Notes under the pieces: generated by a model
Database searches by the model: none
Told to the model about the DNA's origin: nothing
What the model saw: the letters and a program-made list of their open reading frames with translations, nothing else
Position numbers and translations under genes: made by a program
In this document: positions 39,218-47,112 of the stretch, piece by piece
Position numbering within the stretch: position 1 is the first letter of the stretch
Layout: the number at the start of each line of letters is the position of its first letter
Assembly: GCA_016214785.1 (NCBI GenBank)
Contig: JACRNV010000016.1
Coordinates: forward strand, 1-51,672
Direction of reading: 5' to 3'
Length of the DNA stretch: 51,672 nt
Source of the DNA: Methanobacteriota archaeon
GTDB taxonomy: Archaea; Thermoplasmatota; Thermoplasmata; SG8-5; JACRNV01

Positions 39218-40165
39218 TCACCCGCCGTGCCAACTCTTGTACTCGATGCCGTGCTTCCCGGCGAAGCGCTTCCCCTTCGACCATGGGTTGTCGAGCCCGA
39301 GCGCCCTGGCCGCCCCCACGTCCGGCGCGCCGTACCTGTCTTCGTTGGAGTACATCCTCTGGTATTTCGGCAGGAGCTCCGGGAAGTGCTGGCCTATCAC
39401 GCGCAGGAAGGCGTCTTTCTGCCTCCCTGGCTTCAGCGTCAGGCCGTCGCATATTATCCATTCCACCCCTGCACCTTTCGCCCCCTTCATTATCCCCTCC
39501 ACGTTGCCGTCCGTGTCCCCTATCCAGGGAAGGAGCGGAAGCGCCCATATCCCGGTGTGGATGCCGGCCTCGTGCAGCGCCTTGAGCGCGTCGAAGCGCT
39601 CGGAGGTCGTGCTGGCGTTGGGCTCGAATATCTTCTGCAGGCGCTCGTCCGCCAGAGTGACCGTGAACGCAACGGTCGCACCCTGGCTTCGGTTGATTTT
39701 GACCAGCAGGTCTAGGTCCTTCAGAACGAGCTTGTTCTTTGTAAGGAGGAAGACGGGAAAGTCGTAGTCGTAGACGACCTGCATCACCTTGCGCGAGAGC
39801 CCGACCTCGGCCTCGGCTGGCTGGTAGACATCGCAGACACCGCCGGAGATGTTTATCAGGAACTTCGCCGGCATCGCCTTCTTCAATCCCACTTTGGCGT
39901 CGGGCGAGTAGTCCGCGAGAGTCCCGGTGCGCGGACGGTTGACGGGGGCGAAGCCCAGTCCCCTGAGGTATTTCTCCAGGAGATTGGGGGAGTTGGTCTT
40001 GGCCAGTATGCGCGTGCCGAAGTCCTCGTGCATGTTGTAGCTCTCGGCCTTTCCGTCGCAGTAGGCGCAGTCGTGGAAGCAGCCCTGGTACGGATTGAGG
40101 TGGATGTCGCGCGACCCTTTCTCTTTTCGCACGATGGACTTCGCCCTGATCTGCTCGACCCTCAT
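39218..40165 (-). CDS. SPL-like radical SAM protein, second copy
   Basis: This is a second radical SAM protein of the photolyase-like family (COG1533 type), 315 residues. The iron-sulfur motif is CxxxCxxC in GCFHDCAYCDGK, after NPYQG. The downstream LTKNKLVLKDLDLL and PLLPWIGDTD elements match those of the protein at 3890-4780. The substrate is unknown. The ATG at 40165 is preferred over a GTG nine bases upstream, because the shared TATA region at 40189-40198 lies at the leaderless distance. It is divergent from the MFS transporter gene and downstream of no obvious partner. Confidence 0.85.
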   Translation of the reverse strand: MRVEQIRAKSIVRKEKGSRDIHLNPYQGCFHDCAYCDGKAESYNMHEDFGTRILAKTNSPNLLEKYLRGLGFAPVNRPRTGTLADYSPDAKVGLKKAMPAKFLINISGGVCDVYQPAEAEVGLSRKVMQVVYDYDFPVFLLTKNKLVLKDLDLLVKINRSQGATVAFTVTLADERLQKIFEPNASTTSERFDALKALHEAGIHTGIWALPLLPWIGDTDGNVEGIMKGAKGAGVEWIICDGLTLKPGRQKDAFLRVIGQHFPELLPKYQRMYSNEDRYGAPDVGAARALGLDNPWSKGKRFAGKHGIEYKSWHGG

Positions 40166-40188
40166 CGCTGGCACGATGCAACAGGGTG

Positions 40189-40201
40189 AATAATTATTTA
40201 T
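40189..40201. promoter_or_regulatory. Shared palindromic TATA for divergent genes
   Basis: AATAATTATTTAT contains the perfect palindrome AATAATTATT (40189-40198). It lies 27-28 bases from both the radical SAM start at 40165 and the transporter start at 40225. One AT-rich element could therefore serve both leaderless promoters. Confidence 0.6.
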
Positions 40202-40224
40202 CTGCTGGCGGCATCTTCAGCAGC

Positions 40225-41580
40225 ATGGCGCGCCCTAGGGGCATGGCCGGGTTCACCGTTGTATGGGCCGGGCAGGTCGTCTCGATGCTCGGGACGGCCA
40301 TGGCGCAGTTCGGCCTGATGTTCTGGGTGTGGAACGCGACCCATTCCGCGACGCCGATGGCCATACTCGCCTTCTGCCAGTTCTTCCCGGCGATCATCAT
40401 GACGCCCATCGCCGGCTCCCTCGTGGACAGGTGGGACCGCAAGCGCACGATGATGATCAGCGACCTCGTGGCCGGGTCCGGCTCGGTGATGGCCCTCCTG
40501 CTCTTCTCGTCCGGCTCGCTGGCGATATGGCAGCTCTACGCCATCGGCATCTTCACCGGGATGTTCGGCGCCTTCCAGTGGCCCGCCTACTCCGCGGCGA
40601 TATCGACCATGGTGGAGAAGAAGCACTACGCGCGCGCGGACGGCATGATGGGCATGGCCGAAGCCGTCTCTGGCATCGCGGGCGCCCCCATCGCCGCATT
40701 CCTGCTCATCGCCTTCGGCAACGACGCCGGGCTGCAGTGGATTCTCGTGGCCGACATACTGACGTTCACCTTCGCCATCGGGATGCTCCTCCTCGTCCAC
40801 ATCCCGCAGCCCCCTCCCGCGAAGGACCTTCAAGAGGGCAGGGCCGGGGTCTTCAAGGACGCCCTCTACGGCTTCAGGTACATCTGGGCGAGGAAGCCGC
40901 TCCTCTACCTGCAGCTCTCGTTCCTCGTGGTAAATTTCCTGGCGGGGCCGGCGATGGTCCTCCTCAACCCGATGATACTGGCGAAGACGGGCTCGGACAA
41001 GGCCGTCCTTGGCACAGTGCAAGCGTTCTTCGGCGTCGGGGGCCTGATAGGGAGCATCGCTCTGGCGGCATGGGGCGGGCCGAAGCGCAAGATACTCGCC
41101 CTTCTGGTCGGGGACTTCATCGCCGGGATGTGCATCTGCATAGGCTTTGGAATCGGGAGGAACGTCTACGTGTGGGCGGCCTCGGCCTTCCTGGTGATGC
41201 TCACCCTCCCCATCTCGAACGGCGCGAGCCAGGCAATCTGGCAGTCGAAGGTCGAGCCCAACAGGCAGGGGCGCGTCTTCGCGGCCAGGCGATTGATAGC
41301 CCAGTTCTCGTCCGCTGTCACGATGGTGATATCGGGGCCGCTGGCGGACCAGTTTTTCGAGCCCGGGATGCAGGCCAATGGCACGCTCGCCGGCACCTTC
41401 GGATGGCTCGTAGGCACCGGCCCGGGCGCGGGGATGGCGCTCTTCCTCGTTTTCAGCGGGTTGGCGGCGGCTCTGGCAGTCCCCATTTTCTACCTCATGC
41501 CGAAGGTCCGCAACGTCGAGAGGCTCGTGCCCGACTGGAAGGAAGAGAAGAACCCACCGGAAAATGCCGCGAACCAGTGA
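40225..41580 (+). CDS. MFS transporter, drug-exporter type
   Basis: This 451-residue integral membrane protein has about 12 hydrophobic segments. The loop after the second segment carries the MFS motif A-like DRWDRKRTM, and the middle loop (HIPQPPPAKDLQEGRAG) separates the two halves. It resembles EntS/MFS_3 exporters, which pump drugs, siderophores or other small molecules; the cargo is unknown. The ATG at 40225 is supported by promoter spacing; an upstream ATG at 40186 would precede the transcript start. Its 3' end is followed by a T6 tract that may be a terminator or the next promoter. Confidence 0.9.
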   Translation: MARPRGMAGFTVVWAGQVVSMLGTAMAQFGLMFWVWNATHSATPMAILAFCQFFPAIIMTPIAGSLVDRWDRKRTMMISDLVAGSGSVMALLLFSSGSLAIWQLYAIGIFTGMFGAFQWPAYSAAISTMVEKKHYARADGMMGMAEAVSGIAGAPIAAFLLIAFGNDAGLQWILVADILTFTFAIGMLLLVHIPQPPPAKDLQEGRAGVFKDALYGFRYIWARKPLLYLQLSFLVVNFLAGPAMVLLNPMILAKTGSDKAVLGTVQAFFGVGGLIGSIALAAWGGPKRKILALLVGDFIAGMCICIGFGIGRNVYVWAASAFLVMLTLPISNGASQAIWQSKVEPNRQGRVFAARRLIAQFSSAVTMVISGPLADQFFEPGMQANGTLAGTFGWLVGTGPGAGMALFLVFSGLAAALAVPIFYLMPKVRNVERLVPDWKEEKNPPENAANQ

Positions 41581-41649
41581 GGTTTCCATTTCGAAGGGTC
41601 ATTCAGAAGGTTTTTTAAGTTGTAAGCCCCTCGTGGCACGGGGAACATC

Positions 41650-41919
41650 ATGGACACGGTAGAGGTATTCTTGCGTGTGGCGCTGATGGGGTTCTCGCTC
41701 CTCCTCTTCGCCACGAGCGTGATCTCGTACGCGCGGGTGAGGCACACGAGGCTGCTGCTGATATCGGGGGCGTTCGCGCTCTTCTTCGTCAAGGGGCTCG
41801 TCCTCACGATGGCGATTTGGATGCCGTGGCTCGACATACTCTTCTTCGCGTCGGTATACGTCATCGCCATAGACTTCCTCATCCTGATAACGATATACTT
41901 CGGGATAGCCAAGCGCTGA
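41650..41919 (+). CDS. Small three-helix membrane protein, cassette 2
   Basis: This 89-residue protein has three membrane helices and the same RLL-x3-GAF-x2-F-x-VKG core as the protein at 25768-26025, here YARVRHTRLLLISGAFALFF. It sits 11 bases before a double winged-helix gene. A TATA-like TTTTTTAAG near 41611-41619 fits its start. I do not recognise a named function. The paralogous arrangement at 25768-26555 suggests that the two genes work as a unit, perhaps a membrane sensor with a DNA-binding partner. Confidence 0.78.
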   Translation: MDTVEVFLRVALMGFSLLLFATSVISYARVRHTRLLLISGAFALFFVKGLVLTMAIWMPWLDILFFASVYVIAIDFLILITIYFGIAKR

Positions 41920-41930
41920 CTGGGTGTTCG

Positions 41931-42452
41931 ATGGGCCCCGACCCCCTGGAGCTTGAGAACCGCAGGGCGATATACCAGCTCGTCTCAAAGTTCCCGGGGA
42001 TACACCTGAGGGCGGTCCAGAAGCGGCTCGGACTGCAGATGGGGGTCCTGGAGTACCACCTGAACTACATGGAGAAAGAGAGCATCCTGGCCTCCCAGAC
42101 CGATGGCTACAGGAAACTCTACTTCGTGCGGGAGGCCGTCTCCCACCCGGACAAGGCCTCGTTATCCCTGATGCGGCAGGAGATTCTCAGGAGAATCGTG
42201 ATGCTCATCCTGTTGAAGGAGAAGGCCTCGTTCAAGGACATAATGGACGAGTTCAAGCTGTCGAAATCAACTATATCTTTCCACCTGAAGAAATTAACGG
42301 AGGGCAACGTCCTCGCTACGGAAAAGTCGGGCCGCGAGACAATCTACTCGGTAATAGACCCGGAGAAGACCGCGCAGCTCATCATAACCTACAAGGAGAG
42401 CTTCCTCGACTCGGTGGTGGACAGGTTCGCCGACGCCTGGCTCGGAATCTAG
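41931..42452 (+). CDS. Double winged-helix regulator, cassette 2
   Basis: This 173-residue protein is the paralogue of that at 26034-26555. The first winged helix covers about 10-65 ([20 protein letters not shown]) and the second 80-150 ([22 protein letters not shown], then [11 protein letters not shown], then [14 protein letters not shown]). A C-terminal helix follows ([20 protein letters not shown]). It is probably a DNA-binding regulator with an unknown target. Translation follows the membrane protein after 11 bases. Its stop codon is interleaved with that of the convergent L11 gene: CTAG at 42449-42452 serves both. Confidence 0.88.
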   Translation: MGPDPLELENRRAIYQLVSKFPGIHLRAVQKRLGLQMGVLEYHLNYMEKESILASQTDGYRKLYFVREAVSHPDKASLSLMRQEILRRIVMLILLKEKASFKDIMDEFKLSKSTISFHLKKLTEGNVLATEKSGRETIYSVIDPEKTAQLIITYKESFLDSVVDRFADAWLGI

Positions 42453-42931
42453 TCATTCTCCACGAGATTGTCGTAAACCCCTTCCGAGATGTCGCGCTGG
42501 ACTATGCGCGGGTCCTTCCCCTCGATGGTCACGCCCATGGACACGCACGTGCCGGCGACCTCGCGCATCCTCTCGCGCAGGGTCTTGCCGAGCATCGAGT
42601 CCTTCTTCATCTCGGCTATCTTCTTGACCTGGCCCATCTTGAGGTCGCCGACCTTATTGGTCGATGTGGCCCCGGAGCCCTTCTCTATGCCCAGCTCCTT
42701 GGTTATGAGCGCGCTCGTCGGCGGCGTGCCGACGGTCACGTCGACCTTCTTGGTCTTCGGGTCGATGACGAGCTTGACCGGCACCTTCATCCCGGCGAAG
42801 GCCTTGGTCTTCGCGTTGATCGTGTTCACGACTTCTATGACGTTCAGCCCCAGCGGTCCGAGGGCCGGCCCAATCGGCGGCCCCGCCGACGCCTTCCCCC
42901 CGTCCACCAGGAGCTCGAGTGTCTCTGCCAT
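42449..42931 (-). CDS. rpl11: Large ribosomal subunit protein uL11
   Basis: This 160-residue protein is ribosomal L11, which binds the GTPase-associated centre of 23S rRNA. The N-terminal domain ([20 protein letters not shown]) and the C-terminal RNA-binding domain ([20 protein letters not shown]) are intact. It is the last gene of an ftsZ-secE-spt5-rpl11 operon, four bases after spt5. In many archaea rpl1, rpl10 and rpl12 follow; here the next gene is convergent, so that block must be elsewhere or separately transcribed. Confidence 0.97.
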   Translation of the reverse strand: MAETLELLVDGGKASAGPPIGPALGPLGLNVIEVVNTINAKTKAFAGMKVPVKLVIDPKTKKVDVTVGTPPTSALITKELGIEKGSGATSTNKVGDLKMGQVKKIAEMKKDSMLGKTLRERMREVAGTCVSMGVTIEGKDPRIVQRDISEGVYDNLVEND

Positions 42932-42935
42932 GCAA

Positions 42936-43907
42936 TCACTTCTCCTTCTCTATGACCCTCACGCTGTCGCCCTTCACGGTGACGGGCATGGGCACGAGTG
43001 CCTCGAACAGCTCGACAGTGATCTCTTCCTTCGTCTCGTCGATGCTGCGCACGCGCGCCTTCTCCCCCTTGAACGGCCCGGCGACGAGCTCGATGATGTC
43101 CCCCTCGACTATGCCGGCCACGAGCGGCTTGGGCGTCAGGTAGTGCTCGATGTCCTTGATGCTCGTCTCGCCCTTGACGATGCCGCGCGCCTTGCGGATG
43201 CCCTTGACGATGTCCACGAGCCTGTCGGTGTTCATCGCCTCGACGAGCAGGTAGCCGCGCAGCGGGGCGGGGTTGATGATGGTCAGGACGCCAACGGGCT
43301 CGCCCCTTGCGGCGAGGGAGTCGGCCACAGCGCGCTCCTGGCCTATCTGCGTTTTAACGACAAGTATGGACTGCTTCGCGGTCGTGCTGAGCGTGAGCGT
43401 GTGATACTTCGCCGGGTCGCGGCCCGAGACGGCCGTCATAACGACCCTTATCGTGTCGCCGTACTTCGCCCCCCTCGGGGAGCCGACCATGACGCGCAGC
43501 TTGATGGAGCCCCCTCCGGGTATGTCGATGTTGTGGCTCGTCTGCTTTGTGTGCGTGAGCTTCCACGTGTCCACGCCGCCGGCGTCGATGTTCACCGTCC
43601 ATTCTGCCGCGTCGGCGCCGAGCTCGGCAGAGTAGATGATGTCGATGTTCATCCGGATGGAGTCCATCTCGGGGGCCTTGTTCTCGAGCAGGACCTCGTA
43701 TATGGTCTCTATGCTCGTCGTCACGTTCTTGCTTGCTGAATCTGGTGTGCTCAGATGCGGGCCGCCGGGCAGGGGCTGCTGGGGGACTTGAGGTGGCTGA
43801 GGGGCGTCGGGCGCCGGCTGGGCGAGCTTTGCCACCTCCGCAGGCTTCTCTACGGGCTTCTTGTCCTTGAAAGACTCGTCAAACAGCGATACTTCGTCCT
43901 CTGCCAT
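42936..43907 (-). CDS. spt5: Transcription elongation factor Spt5 with N-terminal extension
   Basis: The C-terminal 150 or so residues are classical Spt5/NusG: an NGN domain (about 179-265, [20 protein letters not shown]) that clamps RNA polymerase, and a KOW domain (about 268-300, [18 protein letters not shown]). Most archaeal Spt5 proteins are about 150 residues; this has 323. The extra N-terminal part has an acidic start, a Pro/Gln-rich linker (20-60) and a beta-rich region (about 85-175, WTVNIDAGG through RVVMTAVSG) like an NEW3/CARDB Ig-type sandwich. The ATG at 43907 is four bases after the secE stop; a TTG at 43919 would overlap secE. Confidence 0.93.
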   Translation of the reverse strand: MAEDEVSLFDESFKDKKPVEKPAEVAKLAQPAPDAPQPPQVPQQPLPGGPHLSTPDSASKNVTTSIETIYEVLLENKAPEMDSIRMNIDIIYSAELGADAAEWTVNIDAGGVDTWKLTHTKQTSHNIDIPGGGSIKLRVMVGSPRGAKYGDTIRVVMTAVSGRDPAKYHTLTLSTTAKQSILVVKTQIGQERAVADSLAARGEPVGVLTIINPAPLRGYLLVEAMNTDRLVDIVKGIRKARGIVKGETSIKDIEHYLTPKPLVAGIVEGDIIELVAGPFKGEKARVRSIDETKEEITVELFEALVPMPVTVKGDSVRVIEKEK

Positions 43908-43911
43908 TTTA

Positions 43912-44148
43912 TCAACCAAACAATCCCTGGAAGAAACCGGGAGCCTGAGTGAAGATATAGTACACGGTGAATCCCAGCAGGCCGACGAGTATGATTCCGA
44001 TGCTCGTTATCTGCAGGACCTTGACGTACTCGTCGTTCGTCGGCTTGCGCGCCATCTTCAGCACCCTGCCGTAGCGCCCGCTGCCGACGTTCTTGGCCTT
44101 GTTCTCGAGCCACTTCTGAGCCTTCCAGGATGATTCGACTATGTCCAT
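43912..44148 (-). CDS. secE: Protein translocase subunit SecE/Sec61-gamma
   Basis: This 78-residue protein has an amphipathic N-terminal helix and one membrane helix (TSIGIILVGLLGFTVYYIF), as in SecE. The KPTNDEY segment before the membrane helix is a typical archaeal SecE feature. It forms the Sec translocon with SecY. It lies 25 bases after ftsZ and four bases before spt5. This ftsZ-secE-spt5-rpl11 order is a conserved euryarchaeal arrangement. Confidence 0.95.
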   Translation of the reverse strand: MDIVESSWKAQKWLENKAKNVGSGRYGRVLKMARKPTNDEYVKVLQITSIGIILVGLLGFTVYYIFTQAPGFFQGLFG

Positions 44149-44173
44149 GTCAATGCTCCCTCGGTGCGACCGT

Positions 44174-45295
44174 CTAGCGGATGAGGTCGATGCCCGCCTC
44201 CTTGCCGCGCGCGGACGATGCCTCTCCCTTGCCGAAAATCTGCCTCGATTTCACGCCGGTGATCACGACCATGACCTTCATCTTGCTCTCGAGCTCCGGG
44301 TCAATCGCCGCGCCCCATATGATGCGGGCGTTCGGGCTTATCTTTGACTGGATTATCTCGGCGACCTTCTCAGCCTCCGAGACGGACATGTCGGGCCCGC
44401 CGTGCACGTCTATGAGCGCGCCGGTCGCCCCGGTGATGTCGACCTCTATGAGCGGCGAGTTGATCGCCTCGCTGACGGCGTCCTCGGCGCGCGTCTCGTC
44501 CTGGCCCTCCCCGAGCCCTATCATCGCCACGCCGCCGCCCTTCATTATTGTCTTCAAATCATTGAAGTCCAGGTTGACCATGCCCGGCTTGGTGATGACC
44601 TCGGTGAGCCCGCGTATCGAGCGCACGAGCACCTCGTCCGCGACCTTGAAGGCGTTCTGGATGGACAGCCTCGGCACGAGCTCGAGGAGCTTGTCGTTCG
44701 GGATTATTATGACCGTGTCGGAGACGGACTTCAGGCGGTCGAGCCCGAACTCGGCGTTCTCGGCCCTGACCGCGCCCTCGGCCCTGAACGGGAACGTGCA
44801 GATGGCGATTGTGAGCGCGCCTGCCTCCTTGGCAACGGTTGCAACGTACGGCGCCGAGCCCGTGCCCGTCCCGCCGCCCAGGCCGCACGTTATGAAGACG
44901 ATGTCCGCGCCCTGCACCAGCGTCTTTATCTCGTCCTCCGCCTCGCGGGCGGCCTGCTCGCCTACCTGCGGGATGGCGCCTGCGCCCAGGCCCCTCGTCG
45001 ACCTGCGGCCCAGGAGCAGCTTGTGAGGGGAGTGAATCTTCAGGAGGTGCTGCGCGTCGGTGTTCAGCGCGTAGAGGTCCGCCCCGATGATGCCGGACTC
45101 GACGAGGCGGTCGATGGTGTTGCACCCTCCGCCGCCGCACCCGACGATCTTGATGTTGGTCTTGAGGCCCGCGAGTATCCTCTCGAGTTCCTCGTCCTGC
45201 GTTGTCGCGCCAGTAGGCGAAGCTCCCGCTCCGGGCTGCTGCTGCGCGGTCTCGTGTAGCGACCGGGACAATACCTCTTTTACAATGGAGCTCAT
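44174..45295 (-). CDS. ftsZ: Cell-division GTPase FtsZ, first copy
   Basis: This 373-residue tubulin-like GTPase forms the division ring. The nucleotide-binding GGGTGTG signature (LGGGTGTGSAPYV), the VGCGGGG N-terminal loop and the T7 catalytic loop (VNLDFNDLKTIM) are all intact. It has an N-terminal extension beginning MSSIVKEVLSRS and a short C-terminal tail. I chose the ATG at 45295 because GAGGTGGAG precedes it and because the other FtsZ starts the same way. By position, next to secE, it corresponds to the FtsZ1 locus of haloarchaea, although I cannot assign the subfamily from sequence. Confidence 0.95.
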   Translation of the reverse strand: MSSIVKEVLSRSLHETAQQQPGAGASPTGATTQDEELERILAGLKTNIKIVGCGGGGCNTIDRLVESGIIGADLYALNTDAQHLLKIHSPHKLLLGRRSTRGLGAGAIPQVGEQAAREAEDEIKTLVQGADIVFITCGLGGGTGTGSAPYVATVAKEAGALTIAICTFPFRAEGAVRAENAEFGLDRLKSVSDTVIIIPNDKLLELVPRLSIQNAFKVADEVLVRSIRGLTEVITKPGMVNLDFNDLKTIMKGGGVAMIGLGEGQDETRAEDAVSEAINSPLIEVDITGATGALIDVHGGPDMSVSEAEKVAEIIQSKISPNARIIWGAAIDPELESKMKVMVVITGVKSRQIFGKGEASSARGKEAGIDLIR

Positions 45296-45400
45296 TTCTC
45301 CACCTCTCTTTCGCCACCGGAATGCATAGCGCACCCTGGGGGCAGCCCCTGATTTATCGTCATACTATATAAGGTTTGGCAGAACGCCGCACGCCGGCGC

Positions 45401-46525
45401 TCACTTCACCCTCTTCAGCGGCTCGTCCCGTCTCTCGGGCGCGACGACCTTCGGCCTCACGCCCGTCGCGACCACCATCACCTTGAGCTTCTTCTCCATC
45501 GTCGGGTCTATGGCGCTCCCCCAGATGATGCGGGCGTTCTTCCCGACGCTCTGGTGGACCATCTCCACGACCTCGTTCGCTTCCTCGATGGAGATGTCGT
45601 TGCCGCCGATGATGTTCACGAGGACGCCCTGCGCGGTCGAGAGGTCGACGTCGAGCAGCGGCGAGTTCAGAGCGTGCATCGTCGCCTCCTTGGGCCTGAT
45701 GTCGCTCGGGCCCTCCGCGCCCCCGATGCCGACGGCGCCGTAGCCGCCGCCCTTCATTATCGTCCTGATGTCGTTGAAGTCCATGTTCACCAAACCTGGC
45801 TTCGTGACGACCTCCGTGATGCCCTTGATTGTGACCATCAGTATCTCGTCAGCGACCTTGAACGCCGCCGCGAGAGGCAGCCTAGGTGTGATTTCCAGCA
45901 GCTTGTCGTTCGGGATGAGGATCAGGGTGTCTACGACGTTCTTGAGCCTCTCCATCCCCCAGAGGGCGTTGTCCATCCTCATCTTCCCCTCGCCGCGGAA
46001 GGGCAGCGTGGCGCACCCGACCGCGAGCGCGCCCTGCTTCCTGGCGATCTCGGCCACGACGGCCGCCGAGCCAGTGCCCGTCCCGCCGCCGAGCCCGCAG
46101 GTGATGAAGACCAGGTCGGAGCCCGAGATGATGTTGTTGAGGTCGTCCTCGGCCTCGCGCGCGGCCTGCTCGCCGAGCTTCGGCAAAGCGCCCGCGCCCA
46201 GCCCCCGGGTCGTGCGCTTCCCCAGCAGCACCTTCTTCGGGACGTCTATCATGTGCAGGTGGGCCGCGTCGGTATTGGCGGCTATCAGGTCTGCGCCCTC
46301 GATGCCTATGGCCACGAGCCGCGCGACGGTGTTGCTCCCGCCCCCGCCGCAGCCTACGACCTTTATCTTCGGCCTCAGGCCCGCGAGCATCGAGGACAGC
46401 TCGGTGTCCGTCGTCTCGTCTTCTGCCGCCTTGCCGGCCCCCGGGCCGGGCGGAGAGACGTATTTCCTCGCGCCCTTGGCTGCGCCGCTTTCCCTGGACA
46501 GAGCCTCGTCTACAATGGAGTTCAC
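45401..46525 (-). CDS. ftsZ: Cell-division GTPase FtsZ, second copy
   Basis: This 374-residue FtsZ lies just upstream of the first copy on the same strand, 105 bases from it, with a TATA-like CTTATATAG between. It has LGGGTGTGSAAVV, VGCGGGGSN and the T7 loop VNMDFNDIRTIM, so GTP hydrolysis should work. The start is a GTG at 46525, giving MNSIVDEALSRE, which mirrors the neighbour. The C-terminal tail ends in a basic DEPLKRVK. Two FtsZ genes are usual in euryarchaea (FtsZ1 and FtsZ2), but direct tandem placement is less common. Confidence 0.95.
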   Translation of the reverse strand: MNSIVDEALSRESGAAKGARKYVSPPGPGAGKAAEDETTDTELSSMLAGLRPKIKVVGCGGGGSNTVARLVAIGIEGADLIAANTDAAHLHMIDVPKKVLLGKRTTRGLGAGALPKLGEQAAREAEDDLNNIISGSDLVFITCGLGGGTGTGSAAVVAEIARKQGALAVGCATLPFRGEGKMRMDNALWGMERLKNVVDTLILIPNDKLLEITPRLPLAAAFKVADEILMVTIKGITEVVTKPGLVNMDFNDIRTIMKGGGYGAVGIGGAEGPSDIRPKEATMHALNSPLLDVDLSTAQGVLVNIIGGNDISIEEANEVVEMVHQSVGKNARIIWGSAIDPTMEKKLKVMVVATGVRPKVVAPERRDEPLKRVK

Positions 46526-46731
46526 GGTATCACGACCTGACGCGCATCAGAGCGCATCCCATGACGGGGCCATCGACGTGCAAGTATATAAGTGTTGGCG
46601 GCCCGGAATCCACCGCCGGAGGCTCGGCGGCACCGTCGATACGTTATTATACCACCGACGTATTACAGGTATGGGATAATTTCCCAACGTAGGATGGGAG
46701 AGCTCCCAACGAGACCAAGGAGGCACAACAC

Positions 46732-46947
46732 ATGGGTAAGAGAATCGGAACGGAGAAAATATCGAGGGAGCCGGGCTATCTGTACTTCGTAGGGAAGGAC
46801 GGATGCGTCTGGAGAATGCCGATGAAGAACAACAAGGGCGGCACGAAAAAGAAGGTAGGCAGCGAGAAGGTCAGCAAGAAGTCAGGCTACCTGTACTACC
46901 TCGACAAGGCCGGCTACGTAGCAGAAGCGAAGATGGTGAACGCCTAG
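46732..46947 (+). CDS. 71-residue protein of two tandem repeats
   Basis: This small basic protein is made of two copies of a roughly 28-residue unit: G(T/S)EK(I/V)S(R/K)xxGYLY(F/Y)xxKxGxV at residues 6-27 and 43-64. A Lys/Asn/Gly linker (MKNNKGGTKKKV) joins them. I recall similar GYLYFVGKDGYV proteins in archaea and bacteria without a known function. The repeats may form a two-lobed small beta fold that binds nucleic acid, given the charge. AAGGAGG precedes the ATG at good spacing. A T-rich stretch follows the stop. It is divergent from ftsZ. Confidence 0.85.
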   Translation: MGKRIGTEKISREPGYLYFVGKDGCVWRMPMKNNKGGTKKKVGSEKVSKKSGYLYYLDKAGYVAEAKMVNA

Positions 46948-46958
46948 GCGCGTCTCAC

Positions 46959-47089
46959 CTCTTTTCTTTCCTTTAAAACCCAACCGGCGCGTCGGGACGC
47001 GCCTTGCCGGGCCAGAGAAAATTTTTATTGGCATAATAATATAATATTATGCCGCAGCGCGCTCGCGTCAAGTGCAATCGCGAGCGCGC
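46959..47089. terminator. T-rich terminator and three stacked palindromes
   Basis: After the 71-residue gene, CTCTTTTCTTTCCTTT (46960-46975) is a likely archaeal terminator. Three palindromes follow: GGCGCGTC/GACGCGCC (about 46985-47002), GGCATAATA/TATTATGCC (47030-47053) and a perfect 11-base stem, GCGCGCTCGCG with CGCGAGCGCGC (47057-47067 and 47079-47089). The last lies just past the stop of the convergent secretion gene and may terminate it. The number of palindromes is more than two terminators need. Confidence 0.6.
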
Positions 47090-47112
47090 CGTCGGTATTC
47101 TCAAGGCTCCCT

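Noticed and set aside
40198-41589. 463-codon ORF antisense to the MFS transporter
   Set aside because: It is His/Arg/Glu-rich shadow coding with no hydrophobic or motif pattern of its own.
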